Assembly (NCBI GenBank): GCA_016218815.1
Contig: JACRCX010000029.1
Location: 47,417 to 111,416 of the forward strand
DNA length: 64,000 nucleotides
Direction: 5' to 3'
DNA from: Deltaproteobacteria bacterium
GTDB taxonomy: Bacteria > Myxococcota_A > Polyangia > DRWM01 > JAAZOP01
Below the pieces are notes generated by a model, which saw only the letters and a program-made list of their open reading frames with translations, made no database searches and had not been told where the DNA came from. Shown in pieces: positions 21,067 through 29,898 of the stretch. Made by a program: the position numbers and the translations under genes. Each line of letters begins with the position of its first letter. The first letter of the stretch is position 1.

Positions 21067-22317
21067 TCAGGACCCCCCGGCCGCCTTCCCGTCGCAGCCC
21101 TTGAACTCGGCTCCCGTCGGGCAGCCCGTGCCGCGGTCCTCGATCGGGACGAACTCGCACCCCGCCGGACCGCAGTACCGCCCGACGTACTCCGCCTCCG
21201 GTCGGTACAACGCCGGCTTCGGCTGCGCCTCGGCGAAGGTCTCCTCGATCACGTGCGCGCACCAGCCCGCCGTCCGCGACACGCCGAAGAACACCGGGAA
21301 CATGTCAATCGGGATGCCCATCGCGTAGAGCACCGGCGACGAGAAGAAGTCCACGTTGGGGTACAGCTCCAGCCCCTTCTCTTCCCGCAGCCGCCGCCGC
21401 GCGACCTCCTGGACCTTCATCGCCAGCCGGAACCAACGCTCCTCCTCGCGGCCGGCCAGGACCTCCGCCGCAAGGTCGCGCAGGATGGCCGCTCGGGGAT
21501 CCGTCGTCACGTACACCGCGTGCCCCAAACCCATCACGCGCTGCCCCGCCTTGAGCCGCTCGGCCACCCACTTCTCCACCCGGGACTCGTCGCCGATCTC
21601 CAGCAGCATCTTCATCACGCCCGCGTTCGCCCCGCCGTGGAGATCGCCGGACAGCGCACCGAACGCCGCCGAGACCGACGCGTACAGGTGCGCTCTCGTC
21701 GAGGCCACCTCCCGCGCCGCGAAGGTCGAGGCGTTCAGCGAGTGCTCCGCGTGCAACACGAGCAGCGCATCCATGAGGCGGACCTCGTCCGCCGTCGGCG
21801 TCCGCCCCCACAGGCCTCGCAGGAACGCCCCGGCGTGCGTGTCCCTCGCCTCCGCCGCCGGGTCGCCGTCCCGCCCCGAGCGGAGCTGGAGCCACCGCGA
21901 CGCCATCGTCGCCGTCCGGGCGATGAGGCGCAGCGACGAACGAACGAGATCCTCGCGGTTCGTCGAGCCCAGCGCCGGGTCGTCGTCCGCCAGCACCGTC
22001 ACGCCCCCCTGCACCACGTCCATCGGCCGCGCGGTCCGCGGCCTTGCCCTCAGGTACGCTTCGACCGACGACGGGATCGCCCGCCAGTCGCGCAACGCAC
22101 CCGCCGTCGCCGCCAGCTCCGACCGGCTGGGCAGCCTCCCCATCAACAGCAGGTACACGACCTCCTCGAACGTCGAGCGCTGCGCGAGCGTTTCGATGGC
22201 GAATCCCCGGTACGTCAACAAGCCCTGCTCCCCGTCCACCAGGCTGATCCGCGTGTCCGCGACCGTCACGCCCCGCAAACCGATGTTCTTGGTCTCCACT
22301 TCCGGCACGGCTTGCAT
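21067..22317 (-). CDS. gltA: Citrate synthase family protein
   Basis: 416 aa. It should condense acetyl-CoA and oxaloacetate to citrate. Family signatures are HAEHSLNAST, GDLHGGANAG and GLGHAVYVTTDPR (the histidine motifs), then LYPNVDFFSS with the catalytic Asp and FGVSRTAGWCAHVIEE. The C-terminus has a short Cys-containing tail beyond the usual end. The start at 22317 (MQAVPEVETKNIGL) is chosen because it fits the family N-terminus and AAGGGG lies upstream; the open frame extends much further but antisense to the dehydrogenase genes. It is divergent from the isocitrate dehydrogenase pair. 2-methylcitrate synthase is an alternative activity. Confidence 0.92.
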   Translation of the reverse strand: MQAVPEVETKNIGLRGVTVADTRISLVDGEQGLLTYRGFAIETLAQRSTFEEVVYLLLMGRLPSRSELAATAGALRDWRAIPSSVEAYLRARPRTARPMDVVQGGVTVLADDDPALGSTNREDLVRSSLRLIARTATMASRWLQLRSGRDGDPAAEARDTHAGAFLRGLWGRTPTADEVRLMDALLVLHAEHSLNASTFAAREVASTRAHLYASVSAAFGALSGDLHGGANAGVMKMLLEIGDESRVEKWVAERLKAGQRVMGLGHAVYVTTDPRAAILRDLAAEVLAGREEERWFRLAMKVQEVARRRLREEKGLELYPNVDFFSSPVLYAMGIPIDMFPVFFGVSRTAGWCAHVIEETFAEAQPKPALYRPEAEYVGRYCGPAGCEFVPIEDRGTGCPTGAEFKGCDGKAAGGS

Positions 22318-22428
22318 CCCCTTCCCGCAAGCGCCGACCCCTCCGGCCCTCCCGGCGGCGGCCCCGCGAAATCTCACCTGCCGACCATAACCACGCCCCA
22401 AGTCCGACGCTAGCTCCCTCCCCCCCGT

Positions 22429-22476
22429 CCGGACCAACAACCCGCCCCCGGACGACCAACCACCAACCAACAACTC
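22429..22476 (+). repeat. A/C-rich dispersed repeat, copy A1
   Basis: This copy has the pattern GGACCAACAAC, then GACGACC, then ACCAACCACCAACCAACAAC. Similar tracts occur at 27246, 39571, 50378 and 57113, with looser relatives elsewhere. It sits in the citrate synthase/dehydrogenase divergent gap, just upstream of a promoter-like sequence. Confidence 0.75.
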
Positions 22477-22486
22477 CTCCCCGTCG

Positions 22487-22514
22487 TTGATTCGCGCCCG
22501 CGGAGTGCTACCTT
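22487..22514 (+). promoter_or_regulatory. Candidate promoter of the isocitrate dehydrogenase pair
   Basis: TTGATT (22487-22492), a 16-base spacer and TACCTT (22509-22514) resemble a sigma-70-type promoter. They give a leader of about 36 bases containing GGATCGGGGA before the ATG. Confidence 0.5.
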
Positions 22515-22557
22515 GGGGCCCGACGGAACGACCCGTCCACGGATCGGGGACTCGATC

Positions 22558-23565
22558 ATGGAATACCGCTTCACGCTCATTCCCGGGGACGGCATCGGCC
22601 CCGAGGTCACGGCGGCGACGCGCGAGGTGCTGCGCGCCGCCGGGCTGCGCATCGAGTGGGAGATCCACGATGCCGGACAGCTCGCCGTGGAGAAGACCGG
22701 CTCGCCCCTCCCCGACGCCGTCCTCGATTCGATCCGGCACAACCGCATCGCCCTCAAGGGCCCCGTGACCACCCCGGTCGGCAAGGGTTTCTCCAGCGTC
22801 AACGTCGGCCTGCGCAAGGCGCTCAACCTCTACGCCTGCCTCCGTCCCGTGCGCTCGCTTCCCGGCGTCCCCTCGCCCTGGAAGGACGTCGACCTCGTCA
22901 TCATCCGCGAGAACACCGAAGGGCTCTACTCCGGACTGGAACACGTCGTCGCCCCGGGCGTCGCGGTCGCCGTCAAGATCATCACCCGCGAGGCGTCGCG
23001 GGCCATTGCGCGCTTCGCCTTCGAGCACGCCAAGGCCGAAGGGCGGCACCGGGTGACGATCACCCACAAGGCGTCGGTCATGCGGCTGACCGACGGCCTG
23101 TTCATCGACACCGCGCTCGAGGTCGCCGCCGACTATCCCTTCATCAGGACCGACGCGCTCGAGGTCGACAACGTCGCCCTGCAGCTCGCCCAGGACCCGT
23201 CGGCCTTCGACGTGCTGCTGCTGGAAAACCTCTTCGGCGACATCGTCTCCGACCTGGGCGCCGGCCTCGTCGGCGGACTCGGCCTGGTCCCCGGCGCGAA
23301 CATCGGCGACACCGCTGCGGTTTTCGAGGCCGTCCACGGCTCCGCCCCCGACATCGCCGGAAAGGGCAGGGCGAACCCCATCGCCCTGATGCTCTCGGCG
23401 GCGATGATGCTCCACCACATCGGCGAACGCCGGCAGGCGGCGCGGATCCGCGAATCGATCGAGTCCGTCCTCGCCGCCGGCCGCACCCTGACCCCGGACC
23501 TCGGCGGCACCGCGTCGACCATGGACGTCGCCGCAGCCGTCGCCGACGCGCTGCCCCGCGCGTGA
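22558..23565 (+). CDS. NAD-type isocitrate dehydrogenase, predicted catalytic subunit
   Basis: 335 aa of the isocitrate/isopropylmalate dehydrogenase family. Substrate ligands fit isocitrate: Ser80, Asn82 and Arg86 in SSVNVGLRK, Arg96 in LYACLRP, then RENTEGLYSG with the catalytic Tyr124 and Lys171 in THKASVM. Metal aspartates are Asp204, Asp228 and Asp232. HGSAPDIAGKGRANP is the nucleotide-binding loop and resembles NAD-type enzymes. Isopropylmalate dehydrogenase is less likely given the Ser/Asn pattern and the citrate synthase and aconitase nearby. The next gene, a degenerate homologue, follows after 16 bases, suggesting a hetero-oligomer like eukaryotic IDH3. Confidence 0.85.
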   Translation: MEYRFTLIPGDGIGPEVTAATREVLRAAGLRIEWEIHDAGQLAVEKTGSPLPDAVLDSIRHNRIALKGPVTTPVGKGFSSVNVGLRKALNLYACLRPVRSLPGVPSPWKDVDLVIIRENTEGLYSGLEHVVAPGVAVAVKIITREASRAIARFAFEHAKAEGRHRVTITHKASVMRLTDGLFIDTALEVAADYPFIRTDALEVDNVALQLAQDPSAFDVLLLENLFGDIVSDLGAGLVGGLGLVPGANIGDTAAVFEAVHGSAPDIAGKGRANPIALMLSAAMMLHHIGERRQAARIRESIESVLAAGRTLTPDLGGTASTMDVAAAVADALPRA

Positions 23566-23581
23566 GCGGAGAGAGGTTGCC

Positions 23582-24577
23582 ATGCCCAGGATCGTGACCC
23601 TCCTTCCCGGCGACGGCATCGGCCGCGAGCTGGTCGAGCCCGTGCTCCGTGTCCTGGAAGCCGTGCGACCGGACGTGGTCTTCGAACGGGCTGCCGCGGG
23701 GCGAGACGCGTACCGCGAGACCGGCACGGCGCTGCCCGCCGCCACCCTGGAGTCGATCCGCCGCAACCGCGTCGCCCTCGCCGGCAAGCTGCTCGCCCGC
23801 GCCGACGATCCCTATCCCAGCCCCCGCTCCGATCTCCGCCGCCGCCTCGACCTGTTCGCCGCCGTCCTGCCCATCCGCAACCTCCGCGGGCTTCCGGCAC
23901 GCCACCATGACGTCGATATCGTGGTCATCCGGCAGGCCACCGAGGACATCTACGCCGGCCTGGAACACCGCATCCGCGACGGCATCGTCGCGACCCTCAA
24001 GGTCGTCACCGCCGCCGCCTCGACCCGCATCACCCGCTTCGCCTTCGAATGGGCCCGGCGCTACGGCCGCCGCGACGTCACCCTCGTGCACAAGGCCAAT
24101 ATCATGAAGGTCACCGACGGCCTCTTCATCGAGACCGCCGAGCAGGTGGCCGCGGAGTACCCCGACATCGGGTTCCGCAAGATGATCGTCGATGCCGCCT
24201 GCATGCAGATCATGATGCGCCCCTCCCAGTTCGACGTCCTGCTCATGGGCAACCTCTACGGCTCGATCATCAGCGACCTCGGCGCCGGCATCGTCGGCGG
24301 CATCTCCGCCAGCTTCGGCGCCGCCCTCAACGAGCAGATCGCCGTGTTCGAGGCGCTGCACGGCGACGCCCCGCACCTGGAGGGCACCGGCCGGGGCAAC
24401 CCCCTGCCGCTGCTCCTCCCCGCCCTCAACATGCTCGAACATCTGGGCGAACGCGACAAGGCCGAGCATATTCGCGCGGCCGTCGGCCGCACCCTCGAAC
24501 GCGGCGTCCGCACCCCGGACCTCGGCGGCGCCTCCACCGCCGATGAGCTGGCCCGTACCATCATCGGGGAGCTGTGA
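23582..24577 (+). CDS. Isocitrate dehydrogenase homologue with degenerate active site, predicted regulatory subunit
   Basis: 331 aa, aligned along its whole length with the preceding gene. Key positions have changed: Asn82 to Arg, Arg96 to Leu, Asn119 to Ala (RQATEDIY) and metal ligand Asp228 to Ser (LYGSIISD). Tyr124, Lys171, Asp204 and Asp232 remain. Loss of substrate and metal ligands in one of two tandem homologues mirrors the regulatory subunits of yeast and animal NAD-IDH. The close spacing (16 bases, GAGAGG ribosome site) supports joint expression. It could alternatively act on a different beta-hydroxyacid. The start is the ATG at 23582. Confidence 0.8.
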   Translation: MPRIVTLLPGDGIGRELVEPVLRVLEAVRPDVVFERAAAGRDAYRETGTALPAATLESIRRNRVALAGKLLARADDPYPSPRSDLRRRLDLFAAVLPIRNLRGLPARHHDVDIVVIRQATEDIYAGLEHRIRDGIVATLKVVTAAASTRITRFAFEWARRYGRRDVTLVHKANIMKVTDGLFIETAEQVAAEYPDIGFRKMIVDAACMQIMMRPSQFDVLLMGNLYGSIISDLGAGIVGGISASFGAALNEQIAVFEALHGDAPHLEGTGRGNPLPLLLPALNMLEHLGERDKAEHIRAAVGRTLERGVRTPDLGGASTADELARTIIGEL

Positions 24578-24578
24578 T

Positions 24579-24893
24579 CTACAGCTGCGCCCGCTCGCGC
24601 CCCGGCTGCGTCGCCAGCCAGTACTCGACCCGAGGGAAGGGACGGTTGCCCAGCCCGTCGGCCAGGAAGCGCACGCTGTCGGAGAACGACCAGGGCTCCT
24701 CGGCCTCCGCGTAGCGCGGCCGGAACGCGAAGCACCGCACGCACGTGAACGACAGCCACGTGTGCTGCGCCGCCCGTCGCAGGCACGCCTCGTAGTGCCC
24801 GCAGCCAATCCGCCGGTGCACGTCCACCTCGTGCAGCCGCAGCGTCCGCCGCAGCCGGACCGGATGGGGACGCGCCGGGAAGAGGCCGTCCAT
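24579..24893 (-). CDS. Small Cys-containing hypothetical protein
   Basis: 104 aa with no recognised family. The middle has CGHYEACLRRAA followed by SFTCVRCFAF. These four cysteines and a histidine could bind a metal or form disulphides; there is no signal peptide. It starts 6 bases after the stop of the upstream lipoprotein gene and ends 1 base from the convergent dehydrogenase stop, so it looks like the last gene of the trpS transcript. Confidence 0.5.
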   Translation of the reverse strand: MDGLFPARPHPVRLRRTLRLHEVDVHRRIGCGHYEACLRRAAQHTWLSFTCVRCFAFRPRYAEAEEPWSFSDSVRFLADGLGNRPFPRVEYWLATQPGRERAQL

Positions 24894-24899
24894 CGCCCC

Positions 24900-25424
24900 C
24901 TAATCCGCCGCCCCGTCGCCGCGCCCGGAAGCCGCTTCTCCGGACGCGTCCGACGCACCCGCGCTCAGTTCGCCGGAAACGGGTCCGACCGGATGAAACA
25001 GGTCGACCTTCCAGCACCCGTCCTCGTGCACCAGCCGCTGCGTGCTCCACGGCCCGCCCGTCGCCGCCCCGCCGTCGGCGGGCGGACGGACGTCGACCCA
25101 CGCCTCGTCCCCCACGGCCGTCCGCAGGACCAGCCACTCCGGGCGCGGCAGCACCGACCGCTCGGGCACCAGCAGGTCCGCCGCTCCGATCTTCTGGCCC
25201 AGCGCCGTGGCCGCTTGCTTCGACCGCCGTTCCAGGTCCGCGCGGGCCGCCCGGGACAGGAATTGCAGCGCCGAGCCCTGATCGCCGCCATTCATGGCCT
25301 CGACGAACGACTGCGCCACCGCCACCGGGTCGCCGCAGCGATCCTTTCGCGCCCGACAGCCGGCGCCGGCCAGCACGACCGGCAGCGCCAGGAGGATCGC
25401 CGTCCACCCGCACCCGGCCTTCAC
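24900..25424 (-). CDS. Small lipoprotein of unknown function
   Basis: 174 aa from a GTG at 25424 that overlaps the trpS stop (GTGA), so translation is coupled. The signal peptide ends AGAGC. The mature part begins with a helical stretch (AVAQSFVEAMNGGDQGSALQFL) of the kind found in NTF2-like or DUF4878-type lipoproteins and ends in a Ser/Ala/Gly-rich tail. It is probably attached to a membrane. No catalytic motif was seen. Confidence 0.65.
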   Translation of the reverse strand: MKAGCGWTAILLALPVVLAGAGCRARKDRCGDPVAVAQSFVEAMNGGDQGSALQFLSRAARADLERRSKQAATALGQKIGAADLLVPERSVLPRPEWLVLRTAVGDEAWVDVRPPADGGAATGGPWSTQRLVHEDGCWKVDLFHPVGPVSGELSAGASDASGEAASGRGDGAAD

Positions 25425-26428
25425 GCGCCACCCGCCGTTCCCGGACCCCGCAGGCCCATCGCCTCCCGTACCTCGCGCATCGTCTCGCGCCCGATCGCGC
25501 GACAGCGCGCCGCGCCCGCGTCGAGGATCTCCCACACGCGCTCCGGCTTCGCCCGCAGCCCCGCCGCCCGCTCGCGCACCGGGCCCAGCGTCCTCTCCAT
25601 CTCCGTCGCCAGCATCCCCTTGCAGTCGCCGCACCCGATCCCCGCGATCCGGCATTCGCGATCGACCAGCGCGATCACCTCGGCGCTCGAGAACCCCTTG
25701 TGCAGCGTGAAGATGTTGCAGATGTCCGGGTTGCCGGGGTCGCTGCGGCGCACCCGCGCCGGGTCCGTGAAGGCCGGCCGCAGCTTCTTGCGCACCTCCT
25801 CGGGCGTCTCCAGCATCCCCAGCGCGTTGCCCCCGCTCTTGCTCATCTTCGCCTTGCCGTCCAGGCCCATCACCCGCGCCGCGGCCGTCAGCGCCGCGCG
25901 CGGCTCCGGGAAGATCCGGCCGAAGCGGCCGTTCCAGTGCCGCGCGATCTCCCGCGCCAGCTCCAGGTGCTGGAGCTGGTCCTCGCCAACCGGCACCTTC
26001 GTCGCCTTGTACAGCAGGATGTCCGCGGCCATCAGCACCGGATAGGCGTAGAGCCCCGCGTTGACGTTCTCCTTGTGCTGGTCCGCCTTCTGCTTGAACT
26101 GCGTCATCCGCCCCAACTCGCCCATCGGGCAGACGCTCATGAAGGCCCAGCACAGCTCGGTGTGCTCCGGCACGGCCGACTGCACGAACAGCGTGCAACG
26201 CTCCGGGTCGAGCCCCGCGGCGATGTTGATCACCGCCGCGTCGAACGTCCGCTGCGACATCGCCCGCGGGTCGTACTCGATCGTGATCGCGTGGTAGTCC
26301 ACCAGGCAGAAGATGCAGTCGTCGACGTCGAGGAGTCCGGCCCAGTTCTTGATCGCCCCCACGTAGTTGCCCACGTGGATCTCCCCGCTGGGCTGGATTC
26401 CGCTGAAAACACGCTCTCGCGAGGCCAT
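25421..26428 (-). CDS. trpS: Tryptophanyl-tRNA synthetase
   Basis: 335 aa, the standard length for bacterial TrpRS (class Ic). It charges tRNA-Trp with tryptophan using ATP. The HIGH-type motif appears as IHVGN after FSGIQPSG, and the second signature as KMSKS. YPVLMAADILLY and VGEDQLQHLE are family-specific. The start is the ATG at 26428 behind GGAGGTGG; an upstream in-frame extension is discarded. A conserved-looking promoter lies 20-50 bases upstream. Two further genes follow in the same direction with overlap or near overlap. Confidence 0.97.
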   Translation of the reverse strand: MASRERVFSGIQPSGEIHVGNYVGAIKNWAGLLDVDDCIFCLVDYHAITIEYDPRAMSQRTFDAAVINIAAGLDPERCTLFVQSAVPEHTELCWAFMSVCPMGELGRMTQFKQKADQHKENVNAGLYAYPVLMAADILLYKATKVPVGEDQLQHLELAREIARHWNGRFGRIFPEPRAALTAAARVMGLDGKAKMSKSGGNALGMLETPEEVRKKLRPAFTDPARVRRSDPGNPDICNIFTLHKGFSSAEVIALVDRECRIAGIGCGDCKGMLATEMERTLGPVRERAAGLRAKPERVWEILDAGAARCRAIGRETMREVREAMGLRGPGTAGGA

Positions 26429-26449
26429 CCGGCCACCTCCGCCGCCGAT

Positions 26450-26479
26450 CTTGTAGGGCCGGGAACCGTCGCCGGTCAA
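26450..26479 (-). promoter_or_regulatory. Candidate trpS promoter
   Basis: On the minus strand TTGACC (26479-26474) and TACAAG (26455-26450) are separated by 18 bases. The first base of trpS is about 22 bases further, behind a good ribosome site. Confidence 0.5.
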
Positions 26480-26509
26480 GGCGTTTTCGCTCGGCCGGCG
26501 GCCGCGCGC

Positions 26510-27187
26510 TCAACCCGTCCCGAGCACGAACTCCCCGAACGCGCCCACCGTCTCGAAGTACGCCACGCAGTGCTCGCGCATGAACCGCTCGATCGGCGCC
26601 AGCCGGTGGGCCCAGCCGGCCGCCGCCGCCGGCACGCCCGCGGCCTCCGCCATGTCGATGCCGGGCTTGAGGTCGTCCACGACCAGCACGTCGGTCGCCG
26701 CCAGGCCGTACCGCCGCCGCAGATCCTCGATCGGCCACGGGGCGGGCTTCCGTCGCCCGTCGCCCGACTCCCAGCCGTAGATCGCGTTCGGCATCGCCTC
26801 CCGCGGCGCCCCGCCCGCCTCGTAGTGCGAGCGGATGACGTCCGATTCGGAGTGCGAGACCACCGCCAGCAGACCGCCCGCGGCCCGGAAGTCCCGCAGC
26901 ACGTCCAAGACACCCGGATAGAACCGCGGCAGGATCGTCGTCGAGTGCCGCCGCCAGATCGCGTACTCCTGCTTCAACTCCTCGGCGCCCAGCCCGAGCT
27001 CCTCCTCCAGGTACCGCGAGATCCCCGGCTCGAAGTTCTTCAGGAACCACCCGTCCAGGTCGACCGGCGCGACGCCGGGACGCAGCACCCGCATCGACTC
27101 CACGTGCGCCGCGTGGTGGATCACCCGCGAGCTGTCGACGACCGTGTCGTCGTGATCGATCACCAGGCAGCGGTACCGCAACGCCAC
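26510..27187 (-). CDS. HAD-superfamily hydrolase
   Basis: 225 aa from a GTG at 27187. HAD motifs are present in order: motif [12 protein letters not shown] (nucleophile Asp), motif II VVSHSES, the Lys in RRKPAPWP, and motif [15 protein letters not shown] helical cap lies after motif I, as in phosphoglycolate-phosphatase or beta-phosphoglucomutase-like members. The substrate is not predictable. There is no Shine-Dalgarno sequence; TACGGT ends 6 bases before the GTG and TTGACG lies 17 bases further up, so a leaderless transcript is likely. An upstream in-frame start at 27256 would lie beyond that promoter. Confidence 0.8.
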   Translation of the reverse strand: MALRYRCLVIDHDDTVVDSSRVIHHAAHVESMRVLRPGVAPVDLDGWFLKNFEPGISRYLEEELGLGAEELKQEYAIWRRHSTTILPRFYPGVLDVLRDFRAAGGLLAVVSHSESDVIRSHYEAGGAPREAMPNAIYGWESGDGRRKPAPWPIEDLRRRYGLAATDVLVVDDLKPGIDMAEAAGVPAAAAGWAHRLAPIERFMREHCVAYFETVGAFGEFVLGTG

Positions 27188-27193
27188 CCCCGG

Positions 27194-27222
27194 ACCGTAG
27201 CGGCGCCGGCGACCCGCGTCAA
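27194..27222 (-). promoter_or_regulatory. Promoter of the HAD gene, leaderless type
   Basis: TTGACG (27222-27217), an exact 17-base spacer and TACGGT (27199-27194) are followed after six bases by the GTG start. This is the best-matching promoter in the window and predicts transcription starting at or near the start codon. Confidence 0.6.
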
Positions 27223-27245
27223 TTCTCCATCCCCAGTCCGGGTCG

Positions 27246-27291
27246 GGACCAACCACTCACCCGAATGACCCACCAACAACCAACAACTCCC
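27246..27291 (+). repeat. A/C-rich dispersed repeat, copy A2
   Basis: GGGACCAACCACTC followed by GACCCACCAACAACCAACAAC fills the gap between the end of the histidine operon and the HAD promoter. It aligns best with the copy at 50378. Confidence 0.75.
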
Positions 27292-27300
27292 AACCCCCTC

Positions 27301-28533
27301 CTACCTCCTCCTCACCTCCAGCGTCCTCAGCACGTCCTCCCACCCCACGCCCTCCACCGCCAGCAGCGCCAGCGCGTGGTAGACGAGATCCGCCGCCTCG
27401 TGCACCCGCTCCTCCCCCGTCACCGCCTCGACCAGCTCGTACGCCTCCTCCATCACCTTCCGGCGCAGCAGCCGCGGATTCGCCGCCAGCCGCGCGGTGT
27501 ACGAACCCTCCCCGCCCTCCGCGATCCGCGCCCGCAGAGTGTCATGCAGCGCTCCCAGCTCGAAGCGCTGCCGGCCCGTGCCGAAGCACGAGTAGTTCCC
27601 CGTGTGGCAGGCCACCCCCGTCTGCCGCACCACGAACACCAGCGCGTCGCGGTCGCAGTCCGCCTCCACCCGCCGCAGCTCCTGGACGTGCCCCGAGGTC
27701 TCCCCCTTGATCCAGATCTTCCCGCGCGAACGGCTCTCGTACACGCCCCGGCGCGAACGCAGCGCCCGGACCAGCGACCGCCGGCTGGAGTAGGCCAGCG
27801 TCAGCACGTTGCCCCGTTCGTCGACAACCACGGTCGGCACCAGCCCTCGCGGGTCCTTGCCGAAGTCGATCAGCCCCGCGAACGCCCGCGGGAGGTCGAG
27901 CTTCCCGGTGTAGATCGCCATGCCGACCTGCGCGTCGATGCCCAGCCGGTCCAACCGCAGGAGCTCCTCCTCCGTCGTGATCCCCCCGGCGGCCGTGAGC
28001 GGCAGGTCCGTCGCGGCACGCACCCGCCGGATCGCGTCCAGGTCCGTCCCCGCCAGCCCTCCTTCCCGCTCGACCACCGTGAACAGGAAACCCGCGCAGT
28101 ACGGCGACAGCTCCCTCGCGCGCACCTCCGGCGCCACCCGCGTCCGCCGGCGCCACCCGCGGTCGACCACCTTGCCCCGCACCGCGTCCACCGCGACGAT
28201 CACCCGGTCTTTCGGGAGCTGCTGCAGGAATCCCCGTTCCGCCTTCGTCCCGATGACGAGCTGCGCCGCCCCCGCCGCCAGCACCTCGCGCGCCCGCTCC
28301 ACCGTGCGGATGCCGCCGCCCACGCGGCACTCGGCCTCGGCGCAGATCCGCCGGATCAGCTCGAGGTTGTCGCCCTTGCCGAGAGCCGCATCGAGGTCGA
28401 TGACCGCGATCGGCCCGTAGGTCCGGAACCGCCGCGCCAACCCCAGCACGTCCCGCCGCTCCAGCACCTTCTTCCGCCCCCGGCGGAGCTGCACCGCCCT
28501 CCCGCCCATCAGGTCGATACTCGGCACGATCAT
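27301..28533 (-). CDS. hisA-hisIE: HisA-HisI-HisE trifunctional fusion (histidine biosynthesis)
   Basis: 410 aa joining three activities. Residues 1-220 are the ProFAR isomerase barrel, with catalytic Asp7 (SIDLMGG) and Asp116 (VAVDAVRG) and GGGIRT and GGIT phosphate loops. Residues about 222-317 are PRA-cyclohydrolase: WIKGETSG, the metal-site ADCDRDA (292-294) and Cys309/Cys316 in ACHTG..SCF. Residues about 324-405 are PRA-pyrophosphohydrolase: [11 protein letters not shown] and [13 protein letters not shown]. In order of reaction these would be HisE, HisI and HisA, so one chain may turn PR-ATP into PRFAR. HisIE fusions are common; adding HisA is unusual to my knowledge. It is last in the operon and overlaps hisF by 4 bases. 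Confidence 0.92.
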   Translation of the reverse strand: MIVPSIDLMGGRAVQLRRGRKKVLERRDVLGLARRFRTYGPIAVIDLDAALGKGDNLELIRRICAEAECRVGGGIRTVERAREVLAAGAAQLVIGTKAERGFLQQLPKDRVIVAVDAVRGKVVDRGWRRRTRVAPEVRARELSPYCAGFLFTVVEREGGLAGTDLDAIRRVRAATDLPLTAAGGITTEEELLRLDRLGIDAQVGMAIYTGKLDLPRAFAGLIDFGKDPRGLVPTVVVDERGNVLTLAYSSRRSLVRALRSRRGVYESRSRGKIWIKGETSGHVQELRRVEADCDRDALVFVVRQTGVACHTGNYSCFGTGRQRFELGALHDTLRARIAEGGEGSYTARLAANPRLLRRKVMEEAYELVEAVTGEERVHEAADLVYHALALLAVEGVGWEDVLRTLEVRRR

Positions 28534-29291
28534 TGCCGCACCTCGATTCCCCGCGCCTCAAGGAAACGCTTCACGTCGCCCACCGTGTACGCCCCGAAGT
28601 GGAAGATCGACGCCGCCAGCGCCGCGTCCGCCTCGCCGGCCGTCAACACGTCGGCGATCGACTCCCGCGTCCCCGCCCCGCCCGAGGCGATGATCGGCAC
28701 GCCGACCGCACGGCTCGCCGCGCGCGTCAGCTCGAGATCGAACCCCGCCTGCGTCCCGTCCTGGTCCATCGACGTCAGCAGGATCTCCCCCGCGCCGCGC
28801 GAAACTCCCTCGCGGATCCACGCCAGTGCGTCCTTGCCCGTCGGCGTCCGCCCCCCGTGGATCACCACCTCCCACCGTCCCGGCCCCGTCCTCCGCGCGT
28901 CGACGGCCAGGACCGCGCACTGGCTGCCGAAGCGCGTCGCCACGTCCGCCAGCAGCTCCGGCCGCAGCACCGCGGCCGTGTTGAGCGACACCTTGTCCGC
29001 GCCCGCGCGCAGCATCCGCTCCACGTCGCCGGCCGTCCGCAGCCCGCCGCCGACCGTGAGCGGGATGAACACCCGCTCCGCAACCCGCGCGAGCACCTGT
29101 TCCATCGGCCCGCGGTCCTCGATCGAAGCCGTGATGTCCAGGAACACCAGCTCGTCCGCTCCCTCCGCGTCGTAGCGGGCCGCCAGGTCCACCGGATCCC
29201 CCGCGTCGACCAGCTCCACGAAACGCCGGCCCTTCACCGTCCGCCCGTCGCGGACGTCGAGGCATGGCACGATGCGCTTGGTCAAACCCAC
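28530..29291 (-). CDS. hisF: Imidazole glycerol phosphate synthase cyclase subunit
   Basis: 253 aa, the standard HisF length. It takes ammonia from HisH and PRFAR to make IGP and [17 protein letters not shown] carries the first catalytic Asp, LAVDAR the second, and [14 protein letters not shown] and IASGGAG are phosphate and product loops. The ATG lies 7 bases after the hisH stop. Its stop overlaps the start of the HisA-IE fusion (ATGA), indicating coupled translation. Confidence 0.97.
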   Translation of the reverse strand: MGLTKRIVPCLDVRDGRTVKGRRFVELVDAGDPVDLAARYDAEGADELVFLDITASIEDRGPMEQVLARVAERVFIPLTVGGGLRTAGDVERMLRAGADKVSLNTAAVLRPELLADVATRFGSQCAVLAVDARRTGPGRWEVVIHGGRTPTGKDALAWIREGVSRGAGEILLTSMDQDGTQAGFDLELTRAASRAVGVPIIASGGAGTRESIADVLTAGEADAALAASIFHFGAYTVGDVKRFLEARGIEVRQ

Positions 29292-29298
29292 GGCCGCC

Positions 29299-29898
29299 TC
29301 ACCTCTCCAGCCAGCGCCGCAACAGGCCTAGCCCCGCGTCCCCGCTCTTCTCCGGGTGGAACTGCGTCGCCGTGAGCGGGCCCCACGCCACCGCGCTCGC
29401 GAACCGCACGCCGTAGTCGGTCCATCCCGCGACCACCGACGGGTCCTCGGGCGCCGCGTAGTACGAGTTGACGAAGTAGCAGTACGCGTCGTCCACGACG
29501 CCCCCGGCGCCGCCCCCGGCCGGCTCGACCCGGTTCCAGCCGATCTGCGGCACCTTGCCCGCCGTGAAGCGACGCACCCGGCCGCGCAGCAGGCCGAGCC
29601 CCGGGACCTCGGGCGTCTCGTCGCTGCCCTCGAACAGCGCCTGCAAGCCTACGCAGACGCACAGCACCGGCCGGCCCGCCTCCACCGCCTCCCGCAACAT
29701 CGGCTCGAACCCCCGCCCGCGAAGCCCGCCCAGCACGTCGCCGAACGCACCGACCCCGGGAAACACCAGCCGTTCGCACCCCGCCAGCCCGCCCGGCTCC
29801 GCCGCCAGGACCGGGTCCCCCCCCACGCGCCGCAGCGCCCGCACGACGCTGCCCAGATTGCCGCCCCCCCAGTCGATGACCCCGACGCGTGTCGTCAC
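29299..29898 (-). CDS. hisH: Imidazole glycerol phosphate synthase glutaminase subunit
   Basis: 199 aa class I glutamine amidotransferase. The nucleophile Cys lies in LCVCVGLQ, with His and Glu in [18 protein letters not shown] and PGVGAFGD are further family motifs. It supplies ammonia to HisF through the barrel. The ATG at 29898 overlaps the hisB stop by 4 bases. A Gly-rich insert (about residue 127) is slightly longer than usual. Confidence 0.96.
   Translation of the reverse strand: MTTRVGVIDWGGGNLGSVVRALRRVGGDPVLAAEPGGLAGCERLVFPGVGAFGDVLGGLRGRGFEPMLREAVEAGRPVLCVCVGLQALFEGSDETPEVPGLGLLRGRVRRFTAGKVPQIGWNRVEPAGGGAGGVVDDAYCYFVNSYYAAPEDPSVVAGWTDYGVRFASAVAWGPLTATQFHPEKSGDAGLGLLRRWLER

Noticed and set aside
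22318..23787. Upstream extension of the citrate synthase frame
   Set aside because: It runs antisense to the isocitrate dehydrogenase pair and adds no family residues. The start at 22317 fits citrate synthases.
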